Shown: positions 19,003 through 29,349 of the stretch, in pieces
How the letters are laid out: each line of letters starts with the position of its first letter
Position numbering within the stretch: position 1 is the first letter of the stretch
Assembly: GCF_003112695.1 (NCBI RefSeq)
Contig: NZ_BFBP01000007.1
Span: forward strand, 182,027-246,026
Length of the DNA: 64,000 nt
Origin: Azospira sp. I13
Lineage (GTDB): Bacteria > Pseudomonadota > Gammaproteobacteria > Burkholderiales > Rhodocyclaceae
Direction: 5' to 3'
The notes under the pieces: model-generated
Seen by the model: only the letters and a program-made list of their open reading frames with translations
Databases searched by the model: none
Told to the model about the DNA's origin: nothing
Position numbers and translations under genes: made by a program

Positions 19003-19520
19003 TCAGCCCTTGATTTCCTGGCGACGGGAGGTACCGGCCACCTTGCCGTCGGGGCCGAAATGCACGTGGAAATGCCACTCTTCCGTGGCCGCCGCGGGCC
19101 CGGCGATGCGCCAGTCCCACACCGTTTCCGGCTTGGCCGGATAGCGATTGACGCTGCCCGGCCGGCCCAGGATGCGCCGCACCTGGGCTTCATCCATGCC
19201 CGGCTCGATACGGGCGTAATGGGCCTCCGTCAGCACCTGCTCAACACTGCGCAGCACCCGGTCCGGGCCCAGGGTGATCATGTAGGTATCCACCCCCTGG
19301 GGGCCCCGGGGGTATTCCCAGGTCAGGCTGCCGTCGTCGTTGCGCCACTCCATGGCCGGGTTGCCGAAACGCTCCTGCACCTCCCGGGCGGTGGAAACGC
19401 CGGGGCGCAATTCCTGCAAGGCGAAATAGTCGCAGCCGGCGGTGGCCCCCAGCAGGGCGGCCAAGCCAAACAGACGGGATAGGTGGAATAGTCTGCACAG
19501 GCGGTGCCGCAGGCCGGGCT

Positions 19521-19524
<4 letters not shown>
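19003..19524 (-). CDS. BamE/SmpA-OmlA-like lipoprotein
   Basis: 173 aa. The N-terminal lipoprotein signal ends in LLGATAGC. Two short SmpA/OmlA-type repeats follow (LRPGVSTAREVQERFGNP and IEPGMDEAQVRRILGRPG), each shaped like the BamE helix-helix-strand unit. Real BamE is about 110-120 aa with one domain, so this is a related outer-membrane-anchored protein rather than the BAM subunit itself. Its ATG overlaps the stop of the HD-GYP response regulator by four bases, so it is co-translated with the kinase/HD-GYP signalling unit. Its role there is unknown. Confidence 0.8.
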
Positions 19525-20686
<1,162 letters not shown>

Positions 20687-20690
<4 letters not shown>

Positions 20691-23600
20691 GATGTCGATT
20701 CCTTTGCGTGGCCCTGCAGCAATGCCAGGGCGTGGTCGTAGTCGTAATTGCCGATGGCCCGCTCCAGGGCCAGCAGGCTGGCGGGCGCCCAGTCCAGGGC
20801 GAGCAGGGGGCGGAGGGCGGCAAAGGTGTCGCCGGCCTGGATGTCGCTGGCCTCCAGCTGCTGGGCCAGACGGCCCAGGGCTTCCTGCAATTCCGCCTGC
20901 TGGGCAGCAGAAAGGCGGGCAGCCGGCGGCGTGGCCTCGGCGCGCACGGGGGCGTCGGCGGCCGCGGTGGCGGCCGATGCCTTGCCGAGGTTGGCGCCGA
21001 TGGACTGCACCACCTCGTCGAGGGCATGTTGCAGGGTGGCCAGGGCGCTGGAAAGGGCCTCCGCATCCGCCTCCCGGCGCAGGGCGCCTTCGAGAACGGT
21101 GGCGGCCTGCTGCAAGGTTTCGGCCCCCAGGTTGCCGGCCACGCCCTTGAGGCTGTGGGCCAGCCGCTCCGCATCTTTGCGGTTGCCGGCGGCCAGCAGG
21201 TCGGCCAGGCAATTCCCCTGTTCCCGGTAGCGATCGGCAAACTGCAACAGCAGGCGGTTGTAGAGGGCACCGTTGCCGGCCATGCGGGCCAGGCCCTGGG
21301 GCATGTCGAGGCCGGCGATGGACGGCAGGCCGGCGGGGGCGTCGCCGGCCGCCCGGGCGCTACTGTGCAACCGCACTGCCAGGGGGGCCCAGCGCTCCAG
21401 GGCAGCAGCCAGGACGTTCGGGTCGATGGGCTTGGCCAGGTGGTCGTTCATACCCACGGCCAGGCAGTGCTGGCGCTCTTCCGCCATGGCATGGGCGGTC
21501 ATGGCGAGGATGGGCAGGCGGGCGAAGCGCTGCTGCCCGCGCAGCCGGCGGGTGGCGTCATAGCCGTCCATTTCCGGCATCTGCAGATCCATCAGCACCA
21601 GATCAAAACTGCCGTCGGGGGAGCGTTCCAGCAGCTCGACGGCCTGCAGCCCGTTATCTACGGCGCTCACCGTCACGCCCATGGATTGCAGCAGTTCAGC
21701 AGCAATCTGCTGATTGATCTCGCTGTCTTCCACCAGCAGTACGCGCAGGCCGTCCAGCCGGGTCGGGGGCGCCACCAGGGCCGGCAGCAGGTGGCCAACC
21801 GGAGCCTCGCTGCCCTGGTCCACCAAACCCACCAGCACATCGAACAGGGTGGAGGCACTGACCGGCTTGATGAGGATGCCGGCAACCCCCAGGCTGGCCG
21901 TCTGCTGGCGCAGCTCTTCCTGGTCGTAGGCGGTGACCATCACCACCTGGGGCCATTGTTCGGGGGGCAGCATGTCCTGCAGCCGGACGATGGCAGCAAC
22001 GCCGTCCATGCCGGGCATCTGCCAGTCGAGGAAGAGTACCCGATAGGGGTCGGACGAGGGCTGGGCGGTCTGCAGCAGCACCAGGGCTTCTTCGCAGGTG
22101 GCGGCGAGGTCGGGCCGCAGGTCCAGATGGCGCAGGGCCTCGCCGAGAATCTCCCGGGCCGCCGCATTGTCGTCCGCCACCAGCACCCGCAGGCCGGCCA
22201 GGGCCGCCGGCAGGGCGCGGGGCCGGGCTAGGCCCTCGGCCCGGCCGAACCAGGCGGTGAAGCAGAAGGTACTGCCCTCACCGAGGCGGGAATCGACCCA
22301 GACGGTGCCCCCCATCATTTCCACCAGGCGCCGGGTGATGGAAAGGCCCAGGCCGGTACCGCCGTATTTGCGGGTGGTAGAGCCGTCGGCCTGGGTGAAG
22401 GCCTGGAAGAGGCGGGCGCTCTGCTCGGGCGTCATGCCAATGCCCGTATCCTCGACCCAGAACTGCAGCTTGACCCGGTCCCCCACCTGATCCACCGGGC
22501 GGGCGCTGAGGGTGATCTGGCCCCCCTCGGTAAACTTGATGGCGTTGGAGACCAGATTGGTGAGAATCTGGTTGAGGCGCAGGGGGTCGCCCACCAGCCC
22601 GACCGGAGTACCGGGGCTAAGGTTGAAGAGCAGCTCCAGCCCCTTCTCGTTGGCCTTCATGCCGAGGACGCTGGCCACGTTGCCCAGTACGTCCTCCAGG
22701 TTAAAAGGCAATTCCTCCAGGGACAATTTGCCGGCTTCGATCTTCGAAAAATCCAGAATGTCGTTGATGATGCCAAGCAGGGAAATGGCGGCGCCGTGGA
22801 TCTTGCCGACATAGTCCCGTTGCTTCGGGCTGAGTTCGGTTCTCATGGCCAGATGGGCCATGCCGATGATGGCGTTCATGGGGGTGCGGATTTCGTGGCT
22901 CATGTTGGCCAGGAAGAGAGACTTGGTGGCGGTGGCCTGCTCCGCCGCCTCCCGGGCCCGGCGCAGCTCTTCCTCCATGCCCTTGCGGTCGGAGATATCG
23001 GCCACCACGCCGACCATGCCACCGGGGGAACCGTCTTCATTGCGGAAACCGTTGGCCCAGTAGAGCACGTCGTGGCGGCGGCCGTCGGCAAACTGCAGGG
23101 TCATCTCCCGGTGGCTGAGCAGGCCTTCCCGGGCCACGGTGAGGGCGGTTTCCTGCAACTCCCGGCGCTCGTCATCGGTGAGGAACGCCAGGTCCGCCAC
23201 GGTCTTGCCGATGATGTCCCGCCGGCGCACGCCGAAGGTGCTTTCGTAGGCCTTGTTGCAGCCGAGGAAGCGGCCTTCCGCATCCTTGAAGAAGACCGGG
23301 TTGGGCATGCTGTCGATGATGGCTTCGAGCAGCAGCAACTGCCGCCCGGCTTCCTCCTGCGCATCCTCCAGTTCCCGGGTGCGCTGGGCCACCCGCTCCT
23401 CCAGGCGCTGGGTGGCATCCTGCAGGGTTTCCCGCATGTGGGCCTGGGAGCTGGCCAGGCGGTCGATTTCCTGCCAGCCGGTATGCACCATGGAACCGGG
23501 GGAGAAATCCAGGTTGCCGATGCGTTCGCTATCCACCACCAGCCGCTCCAGGGGTCGCGCCACTCGCCGGGCCAGGCGGGCCGCCATGAAGATGCCGATG

Positions 23601-24664
23601 CCCAGGGCCAGGGCGGCCAACAGGACCAGCAGGAAGATATCCCGCAGGGCGCCGGGGACGAAGTCGCGCAGCGGTGCCTGGGCCACCAGCCAGAGCTGGC
23701 GTGATTGCAGCAGGTAGGGCTGGATGCTGGTTACCCAGTGGTCCTCCCCCAGGGTGGCGAAGTAGGCACCCCGGCCGTGTTCCTCCCAGTGGGCCACCGC
23801 CTGGCCGAGGGGTTGCAGGGGGCTGTCCGCCGCCGGCTGCATTACTGCGGCCTGGATGGCGCCATCGCTGAGATAGGCCGGATGGCGTGGCAGGGCCAGC
23901 AGGCGGCCTTCGCCAGTGAGGATGGCGGCATGGCCGCCCTCGCCGACGGTCAGGCCGCCGGTGAAACGGGAAAGGTCGGCCAGCAGCACGTCGAAGGCGA
24001 TGACGTAGGTTTCGCCGTCCTGGCGCCAGCGGGTGGAAACGGTGATGCCCGGTTCCCGGGTGGTGAAGAAGGTGTAGGGCTCGGTCCAGTGCAGGCCGTC
24101 ATCCCGCTCCAGGGCCAGGGCACCCTGGTACCAGGGGCGCTGCCGTGGGTCGTAATCCCGACGCTGACGCTCTTCGGAGAGCAGGGTGCGGGCATCCTTC
24201 CACACCAGCCAGCGCACTTCCTTGCCCCAGCGGGCCACATCCGTCAGGCGGTTGGCCCAGGTGCCATCGGGACGCTGCAAAAGCATGATCTCCCGCCCCC
24301 GGTTGTCGGCGTAGAGGGCCGAGGAGACCACCGGGGAATGGAGCAGCACCGGCATCACCCGGCTGTTGAAGTGGCGCACGTCGTCCAGGCTTAACTCGCC
24401 ATTTTCCCCCCAGGCCCGGGCCACCCGGGCGATGTACTCCACCTGCATCACCTTCTGGTCCAGGCGCCCCTGCATGGCGGCCATGGCGCTGCGCATCTCC
24501 CGGGCCGCCAAGTCTTGCACGGCGGGGCGGATGATGAGGCTGTAGAGGCCGAAGGAGAACAGGGCAATGGAGACGAAGACCAGGGCCGCCACCCGGATCA
24601 GCAGGCTGCGGCGTATGGTCGAACGTCGGGCAGAAGCAGCGGCGGAGGTCAGGGCAGAAAGCAT
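20687..24664 (-). CDS. hybrid sensor histidine kinase with dCache, PAS, two REC and HPt
   Basis: 1325 aa from ATG 24664 (an in-frame GTG at 24673 adds three). Order: TM1 ~20-43; a periplasmic dCache-like domain ~45-340; TM2 ~345-365; HAMP and coiled coil to ~450; PAS ~455-565; HisKA with H590 in [11 protein letters not shown]; HATPase with GIGMTPEQ and GGTGLGL; REC1 with D880; REC2 with D1026; HPt with H1170 in [11 protein letters not shown]; then a ~120-residue helical tail. This is a complete BarA/ArcB-style phosphorelay on one chain. AGGTG lies six bases before the ATG. Its stop overlaps the HD-GYP regulator start, making that protein the natural phosphate target. The dCache domain suggests a small-molecule ligand. 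Confidence 0.93.
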
Positions 24665-24693
24665 CGACGACACCTACCGTCATAGGAATTTCA

Positions 24694-24723
24694 GTATAGC
24701 GGTGGGGCGCAAAAAAATGTCAG
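24694..24723 (-). promoter_or_regulatory. candidate sigma-70 promoter of the hybrid kinase operon
   Basis: Minus-strand CTGACA, a 19-bp spacer and TATACT, about 30 bp before the kinase ATG. The -10 is good and the spacer is two bases longer than ideal. Confidence 0.4.
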
Positions 24724-25913
24724 TCGGATGCCTGACGCGGCGCCTCCCGGGCATACCACAGGGTGCAGGCGGCCCCCAGGACGAGCAGGCAGGCCGAGCC
24801 CAGGGCCAGGTGCCGGGTGCTGCCCCACAGCAGCGGAGCCAGCAGGGCGGCGGCCAGGGAATTCATCACCGACTGCAGGAAGGCCTGGCAGGAGGCGGCC
24901 AGGCCCCGCTGCAGGGGAAAGAGGTCCAGGGCCATGAGGGTCAGGCAGGGCATGGCCATGGCCATGCCGACGTTGTACACGACGAAATGCAGCACGCTCC
25001 AGGGCAAGCCCGGCGGCAGGCCGAAGCTGACGCCAAGGTTGAGGGCCAGGCCGACAGCCATCAGGCCGTAGCCCCGCTGCACGGTGGCCAGGGGTGAGAG
25101 GTGCCCGGCCAGCCGGCCGCTGATCCAGGAGCCCAGCATCAGCCCGGCCATGGCGGGGCCGAACAGCCAGTAGAACTCGGTTTCCGAGCGGCCCAGGTGT
25201 TCCATGAGAAAAACCGGGGCCGACATGACGTAAAGGAAGAAGCCGAGGAAGTTGAAGGCGATGGCAAAGGAGGCGGAGAGAAAGCCCCGGGAGGTCAGCA
25301 CCGCCCGGTAGGCCGCCAGCAGGTAGCCGGGGTGCAGGGGCTGGCGTGCCGCCGCCGGCAGGGTTTCGGGCAGCCAGCGCCAGCAGGCGAGGAGCAGGGC
25401 CAGGGTGGCCAGCACCATGAAAACGAAGATGGAACGCCAGCCGAAAGCCACGTGCAGCCAGCCGCCGATGATGGGGGCGATGGCCGGAGCCAGGGCAAAC
25501 ATGATGGCCACGTGGGCCATCAACTTCTGGGCCTCCGCCCCTTGGAAGACATCCCGCACCACCGCCCGGCCGACGACGATGCCGGCCCCCGCCGTCATCC
25601 CCTGCAAGGCACGGAACAGCCACAGCTGCTCGATGCTGGTGGCCAGAGCGCAGCCGACGGAAGCCAGACCGAAGAGCACCAGGGCGACCAGGATGACCCG
25701 GCGGCGACCCAGGGCATCCGCCAGGGCGCCATGCCAGAGCGTCATCACGGCGAAGGGCAGCAAGTAGGCGGTGAGGGTCTGCTGCACCTCCAGGGGGGAT
25801 GCACCAAGGCTGCTGCCGATCTCTGGAAAGGACGGCAGGTAGGTATCGATGGAGAAGGGTCCGAGGGCGGACAGGGTGGCCAGCAGAATGGCCAGATGGC
25901 GATAGGCGATCAC
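24720..25913 (-). CDS. Bcr/CflA-type MFS multidrug efflux transporter
   Basis: 397 aa with 12 predicted membrane helices. The first helices read SALGPFSIDTYLPSFP, the Bcr/CflA (drug:H+ antiporter-1) signature. The GALADALGRRRVI loop between helices 2 and 3 is the MFS motif A, and GRAVVRDVF in helix 5 corresponds to motif C. The GTG at 25913 is chosen because the frame before it is non-family, GC-driven sequence running into yifB, and it gives the usual length. The gene lies 71 bp downstream of yifB on the same strand. Substrate not predictable. Confidence 0.88.
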   Translation of the reverse strand: MIAYRHLAILLATLSALGPFSIDTYLPSFPEIGSSLGASPLEVQQTLTAYLLPFAVMTLWHGALADALGRRRVILVALVLFGLASVGCALATSIEQLWLFRALQGMTAGAGIVVGRAVVRDVFQGAEAQKLMAHVAIMFALAPAIAPIIGGWLHVAFGWRSIFVFMVLATLALLLACWRWLPETLPAAARQPLHPGYLLAAYRAVLTSRGFLSASFAIAFNFLGFFLYVMSAPVFLMEHLGRSETEFYWLFGPAMAGLMLGSWISGRLAGHLSPLATVQRGYGLMAVGLALNLGVSFGLPPGLPWSVLHFVVYNVGMAMAMPCLTLMALDLFPLQRGLAASCQAFLQSVMNSLAAALLAPLLWGSTRHLALGSACLLVLGAACTLWYAREAPRQASD

Positions 25914-25984
25914 GGATAACTCGGGCAGGGGGCCAGGACGACAAGGGCCCGGAGAAGCGCGCCGGTAGCCGGGTACAGAAAGGC

Positions 25985-27490
25985 TCAGACGCCAGTGCTG
26001 CGGCGATAGTGCAGGGCCTCGGCCACCTGGGGGGCACCGATGTCCGGCAGCGCCGCCAGATCGGCAATGCTGCGGGCCACCCGCAGTACGCGATGGTAGG
26101 CCCGGGGCGACAGGTTGAGGCGGTGCGTGGCCTGCCGGAGCAGGGCTGCTGCAGCTTCGTCCGGACGGCAATGGTACTCCAGTTCATCCCCTTCCAGCCG
26201 GGCATTGCTCCTGCCCTGGCGAGCCTGCTGGCGCTCCCGGGCGGCAACCACCCGTTGCCGCACCACCGCCGACGGCTCACCGGCCGGCGCCGCCTGGATT
26301 TCCTCCGGCGTCAGGTCCGGCACTTCCAGCATCAGGTCGATGCGGTCGAGCAGGGGTCCAGAAAGGCGGCCCTGGTAACGGGCCACCTGGTCCGGCGTGC
26401 AGCGACAGACCCGCCGCGGATGGCCGCGATAGCCACAGGGGCAGGGGTTCATCGCTGCCACCAGCTGGAAGCGGGCAGGAAACTCGGCCCGGGCCGCTGC
26501 CCGGGAGACGTGGATCTGGCCGCTTTCCAGGGGCTCCCGCAGGGCCTCCAGGACCCGGCGGTCGAACTCGGGCAATTCATCGAGAAACAACACTCCGTGG
26601 TGGGCCAGGGAAATTTCTCCGGGACGGGGTTGCACGCCGCCCCCCACCAGGGCCACCGCCGACGCCGTGTGATGAGGGGAACGGATAACGCGGCGGGAGA
26701 ACTGCTCCGGCCGAAACTGGCGCACCAGGGAGAGCATGGCTGCCGACTCCAGGGCTTCCACCTCGGCCATGGGCGGCAACAGGCCGGGCAGGCGAGCCGC
26801 CAGCATGGACTTGCCGGTGCCCGGCGGCCCGGCCAACAACAAGGAATGGCTACCGGCAGCGGCGATCTCCAGGGCCCGCTTGGCCTGGGCCTGGCCTTTC
26901 ACATCCCGCAGGTCCGGATAGATGTCATCTGCCGGCGGCGGCAGATCGGCGGCCTCCGCCAGGAGCGCCTGGCCCCCCAGGTGGGCACAGACCGCCAGCA
27001 GATTCTCGGCGGGCAGGATGGACATGGCGGGATGGGCACGGCGCACCCAAGCGGCTTCGGCTCCGTCGTCCTTCGGCAGGATGAAGGCGTGGCCGGCCCG
27101 GGCAGCAGCCAGCGCCATGGGCAGCACGCCCCGCACCGGGCGCAGGGCGCCGGAGAGGGACAACTCACCGACGCATTCGCAGCCTTCCAGGGATTTGACG
27201 GGAATCTGGCCGGAGGCGGCCAGGAGGCCAAGGGCGATGGGCAGATCGTAGCGCCCCGATTCCTTGGGCAGGTCGGCCGGCGCCAGGTTGACGGTCACCC
27301 GCTTGGCGGGAAATTCGAAGCCGCTGGTGATGAGGGCGGCCCTTACCCGCTCCCGCGCCTCTTTCACCTCGGCTTCCGGCAAGCCCACCAGGGTGAAGCT
27401 GGGCAGGCCGTTGGCCAGATGCACCTCGACGGCCACCGGTGGTGCCTCCATGCCCGCCAGGGCACGGCTATGAACGAGGGCGAGGGGCAT
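25985..27490 (-). CDS. yifB: YifB/ComM family Mg chelatase-like AAA+ protein
   Basis: 501 aa. An N-terminal Lon-protease-like ChlI domain is followed by an AAA+ module with Walker A GPPGTGKS and Walker B VLFLDELPEF, then a C-terminal Mg-chelatase helical domain. The CPCGYRGHPRRVCRC segment has the four cysteines seen in this family. ComM is a hexameric helicase that aids branch migration of incoming DNA in natural transformation, so a competence role is possible here. The ATG at 27490 (MPLALVHSRAL) matches the family start; an in-frame GTG at 27520 is rejected. Confidence 0.93.
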   Translation of the reverse strand: MPLALVHSRALAGMEAPPVAVEVHLANGLPSFTLVGLPEAEVKEARERVRAALITSGFEFPAKRVTVNLAPADLPKESGRYDLPIALGLLAASGQIPVKSLEGCECVGELSLSGALRPVRGVLPMALAAARAGHAFILPKDDGAEAAWVRRAHPAMSILPAENLLAVCAHLGGQALLAEAADLPPPADDIYPDLRDVKGQAQAKRALEIAAAGSHSLLLAGPPGTGKSMLAARLPGLLPPMAEVEALESAAMLSLVRQFRPEQFSRRVIRSPHHTASAVALVGGGVQPRPGEISLAHHGVLFLDELPEFDRRVLEALREPLESGQIHVSRAAARAEFPARFQLVAAMNPCPCGYRGHPRRVCRCTPDQVARYQGRLSGPLLDRIDLMLEVPDLTPEEIQAAPAGEPSAVVRQRVVAARERQQARQGRSNARLEGDELEYHCRPDEAAAALLRQATHRLNLSPRAYHRVLRVARSIADLAALPDIGAPQVAEALHYRRSTGV

Positions 27491-27520
27491 GGTCGCAGCA
27501 GCGGAGTGAGTAAGGCCCAC

Positions 27521-27549
27521 AGTGTAGGCGGATCAATGACAATTGACTA
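27521..27549 (-). promoter_or_regulatory. candidate sigma-70 promoter of yifB
   Basis: Minus-strand TAGTCA, 17 bp and TACACT, about 30 bp before the yifB ATG. The -35 matches four of six consensus bases. Confidence 0.35.
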
Positions 27550-27603
27550 TCAACCGCTGCGGCAACAATGTGGTGCTTTGCCCGTCGGGAAAACCACCGG
27601 GCG

Positions 27604-27621
27604 GGGCCGGAAGCCCGGCCC
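27604..27621 (-). terminator. hairpin after ubiK
   Basis: Arms GGGCCGG and CCGGCCC with a four-base loop, 12 bp beyond the ubiK stop. On the minus strand a TTTT follows about 10 bases later. A moderate intrinsic terminator candidate. Confidence 0.4.
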
Positions 27622-27633
27622 GGTAAGGGGAAC

Positions 27634-27870
27634 TCAGCGGCCCTGCTGCTCCAGGGCGGCGATGCGGGCTTCCAGGTCCTTCAGCTTCTCCCGGGTACGC
27701 AGGAGGATCTGGGCCTGTACGTCGAACTCCTCCCGGGTCACCAGGTCCAGCTTGCTGAAGAAGGCGCCGGCCATGGCCTTGACGTTCTTTTCAATGTCGG
27801 CGGCGGGGGTGGCGGCCATGATGCCGGCCAGGCGGCTGGAGAATTCTTCAAAAATCTTGGGATCGAGCAT
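27634..27870 (-). CDS. ubiK: UbiK accessory factor (BMFP/YqiC)
   Basis: 78 aa, a normal size for the family. An amphipathic N-terminal helix (PKIFEEFSSRLAGIM) leads to a C-terminal trimeric coiled coil (REKLKDLEARIAALE). UbiK partners UbiJ in aerobic ubiquinone synthesis and binds membrane lipids. The ATG at 27870 (MLDPKIFEEF) is the family start; the open frame upstream is unrelated. Together with ubiB at the window start this is the second ubiquinone accessory gene here. Confidence 0.93.
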   Translation of the reverse strand: MLDPKIFEEFSSRLAGIMAATPAADIEKNVKAMAGAFFSKLDLVTREEFDVQAQILLRTREKLKDLEARIAALEQQGR

Positions 27871-27974
27871 GGCGCGGACTCCGGAAAAAAAGGGGCGGTC
27901 GGGCAGATGGGCGCCGAGTTTAGCATGGGGCGATAGAAGACTTTGATGCCCCCGGCACTGCCCCGTTCCGGGCA

Positions 27975-27989
27975 GCACTGCTTTGGTGC
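27975..27989. promoter_or_regulatory. NtrC-type binding site 1 (GCAC-N7-GTGC)
   Basis: GCACTGCTTTGGTGC is a perfect match to the NtrC dyad GCAC-N7-GTGC. Its centre is about 127 bp upstream of the start predicted from the sigma-54 promoter of the porin-glnK-amtB operon. Confidence 0.72.
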
Positions 27990-28005
27990 GCCGCTTCATG
28001 GTGGT

Positions 28006-28020
28006 GCGCCAGCCCGGTGC
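28006..28020. promoter_or_regulatory. NtrC-type binding site 2 (one mismatch)
   Basis: GCGCCAGCCCGGTGC matches GCAC-N7-GTGC at all but one base. Its centre is 31 bp, three helical turns, from site 1 and about 96 bp upstream of the predicted start. This is the same spacing logic as paired NtrC enhancer sites at glnA. Confidence 0.6.
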
Positions 28021-28052
28021 GCCTCTTCGGGAAATGCACTAGCGTGCCTTGT

Positions 28053-28065
28053 TAATTATTTGATT
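28053..28065. promoter_or_regulatory. IHF-type site between enhancer and promoter
   Basis: TAATTATTTGATT fits the reverse of the IHF consensus WATCAANNNNTTR at every defined position. It sits in an AT-rich island unlike the surrounding GC-rich DNA, midway between the NtrC sites and the -24/-12 element. Confidence 0.6.
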
Positions 28066-28082
28066 TATATTAAAAATAAAGT

Positions 28083-28098
28083 TGGCACGGGGTGTGCT
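28083..28098 (+). promoter_or_regulatory. sigma-54 (-24/-12) promoter of porin-glnK-amtB
   Basis: TGGCACGGGGTGTGCT: the -24 GG and -12 GC are exactly 12 bases apart, with one departure from TGGCACG-N4-TTGC. Predicted start near 28109, about 39 bp before the porin ATG. Confidence 0.75.
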
Positions 28099-28147
28099 AA
28101 CGGTCCATGCAAGCTTTTTATTTCCGAAAAACATCAGGAGTCCCATT

Positions 28148-28939
28148 ATGCGCAAGACCATTCTCGCCACCGCCGTTCTGGCCGCCCTGGCCGCTTCCGC
28201 TTCCGTCATGGCCCAGGAAGCCGCCGCGCCCGCCAGCGAGCACACCTTCACCGCCAACGTGACCCTGGCCTCCGAATACATCTACCGCGGTATCGGCCAG
28301 ACCAACCGCAAGCCCGCCATCCAGGGTGGTTTCGATTACTCCCACGCCAGCGGCCTGTACGCCGGTGTCTGGGGCTCCAACATCTCCTGGCTGAGCGATG
28401 CCGGTAACGGCACCAGCTCCTCCGCCGAAATCGACCTCTACGGCGGCTACAAGAACACCTTCGCCGGCGGCGACTGGAACTACGACCTGGGCGTGCTGCG
28501 CTACAACTACCCCGGCACCTTCCCCGCCGGTTTCACCAAGGCTGACACCACCGAACTGTATGGCGCCATCGGCTGGAAGTGGCTGACCCTGAAGTACTCC
28601 CATGTCGTCTCCAGCCACATCTTCGGCTTCACCGGCGCCAACGGCCTCGACAACACCCGCGGTTCCGGCTACCTGGAACTGAACGCCGCCTACGACCTGG
28701 GCGACGGCTGGGGCGTGCTGGGCCACGTCGGTCACCAGAAGATCAAGAACAACGGCGATGCCTCCTACACCGACTACAAGGTGGGCGTGACCAAGGATGT
28801 GGGCTTCGGCACCGTCGGCCTGTCCTACTGGACCACCGATGCCAAGGCTTGCGGCGACGCTACCCCGGTGTACTGCAATGCCTTCAACAAGGACCTGGGC
28901 AACGGCCGCGCCCTGCTCTCCTTCACCAAGACCTTCTAA
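28148..28939 (+). CDS. TorF family putative porin
   Basis: 263 aa. A Sec signal peptide ends in SVMAQE. The mature part is beta-rich with alternating aromatic/polar strands and ends in Phe, as outer-membrane barrels do. The opening FTANVTLASEYIYRGIGQT is the hallmark of this family, which in betaproteobacteria often sits directly before glnK-amtB. GGAG seven bases before ATG 28148 fixes the start. Inferred role: nitrogen-regulated outer-membrane pore, possibly for ammonium or small nitrogen compounds; the substrate is not proven by sequence. Confidence 0.88.
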   Translation: MRKTILATAVLAALAASASVMAQEAAAPASEHTFTANVTLASEYIYRGIGQTNRKPAIQGGFDYSHASGLYAGVWGSNISWLSDAGNGTSSSAEIDLYGGYKNTFAGGDWNYDLGVLRYNYPGTFPAGFTKADTTELYGAIGWKWLTLKYSHVVSSHIFGFTGANGLDNTRGSGYLELNAAYDLGDGWGVLGHVGHQKIKNNGDASYTDYKVGVTKDVGFGTVGLSYWTTDAKACGDATPVYCNAFNKDLGNGRALLSFTKTF

Positions 28940-28960
28940 TCCACTTTTCCGTTCGCTGCA

Positions 28961-28980
28961 CCCCGGGGCTCACCCCGGGG
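28961..28980 (+). other. intercistronic hairpin between porin and glnK
   Basis: CCCCGGG and CCCGGGG arms with a six-base loop, 21 bp after the porin stop and just before the glnK ribosome site. There is no T-run. It could stabilise the abundant porin mRNA or lower downstream expression. Confidence 0.45.
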
Positions 28981-28989
28981 GCAATTTAG

Positions 28990-29337
<348 letters not shown>

Positions 29338-29349
29338 AGGGGAAACGCC

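Noticed and set aside
25799..27946. 715-codon plus-strand open frame across yifB and ubiK
   Set aside because: Antisense of conserved yifB with no domain of its own and no ribosome site.
28036..28047. A third possible NtrC half-site pair (GCAC-TAGC-GTGC)
   Set aside because: Spacing of four instead of seven bases between the half-sites does not fit the NtrC dyad.
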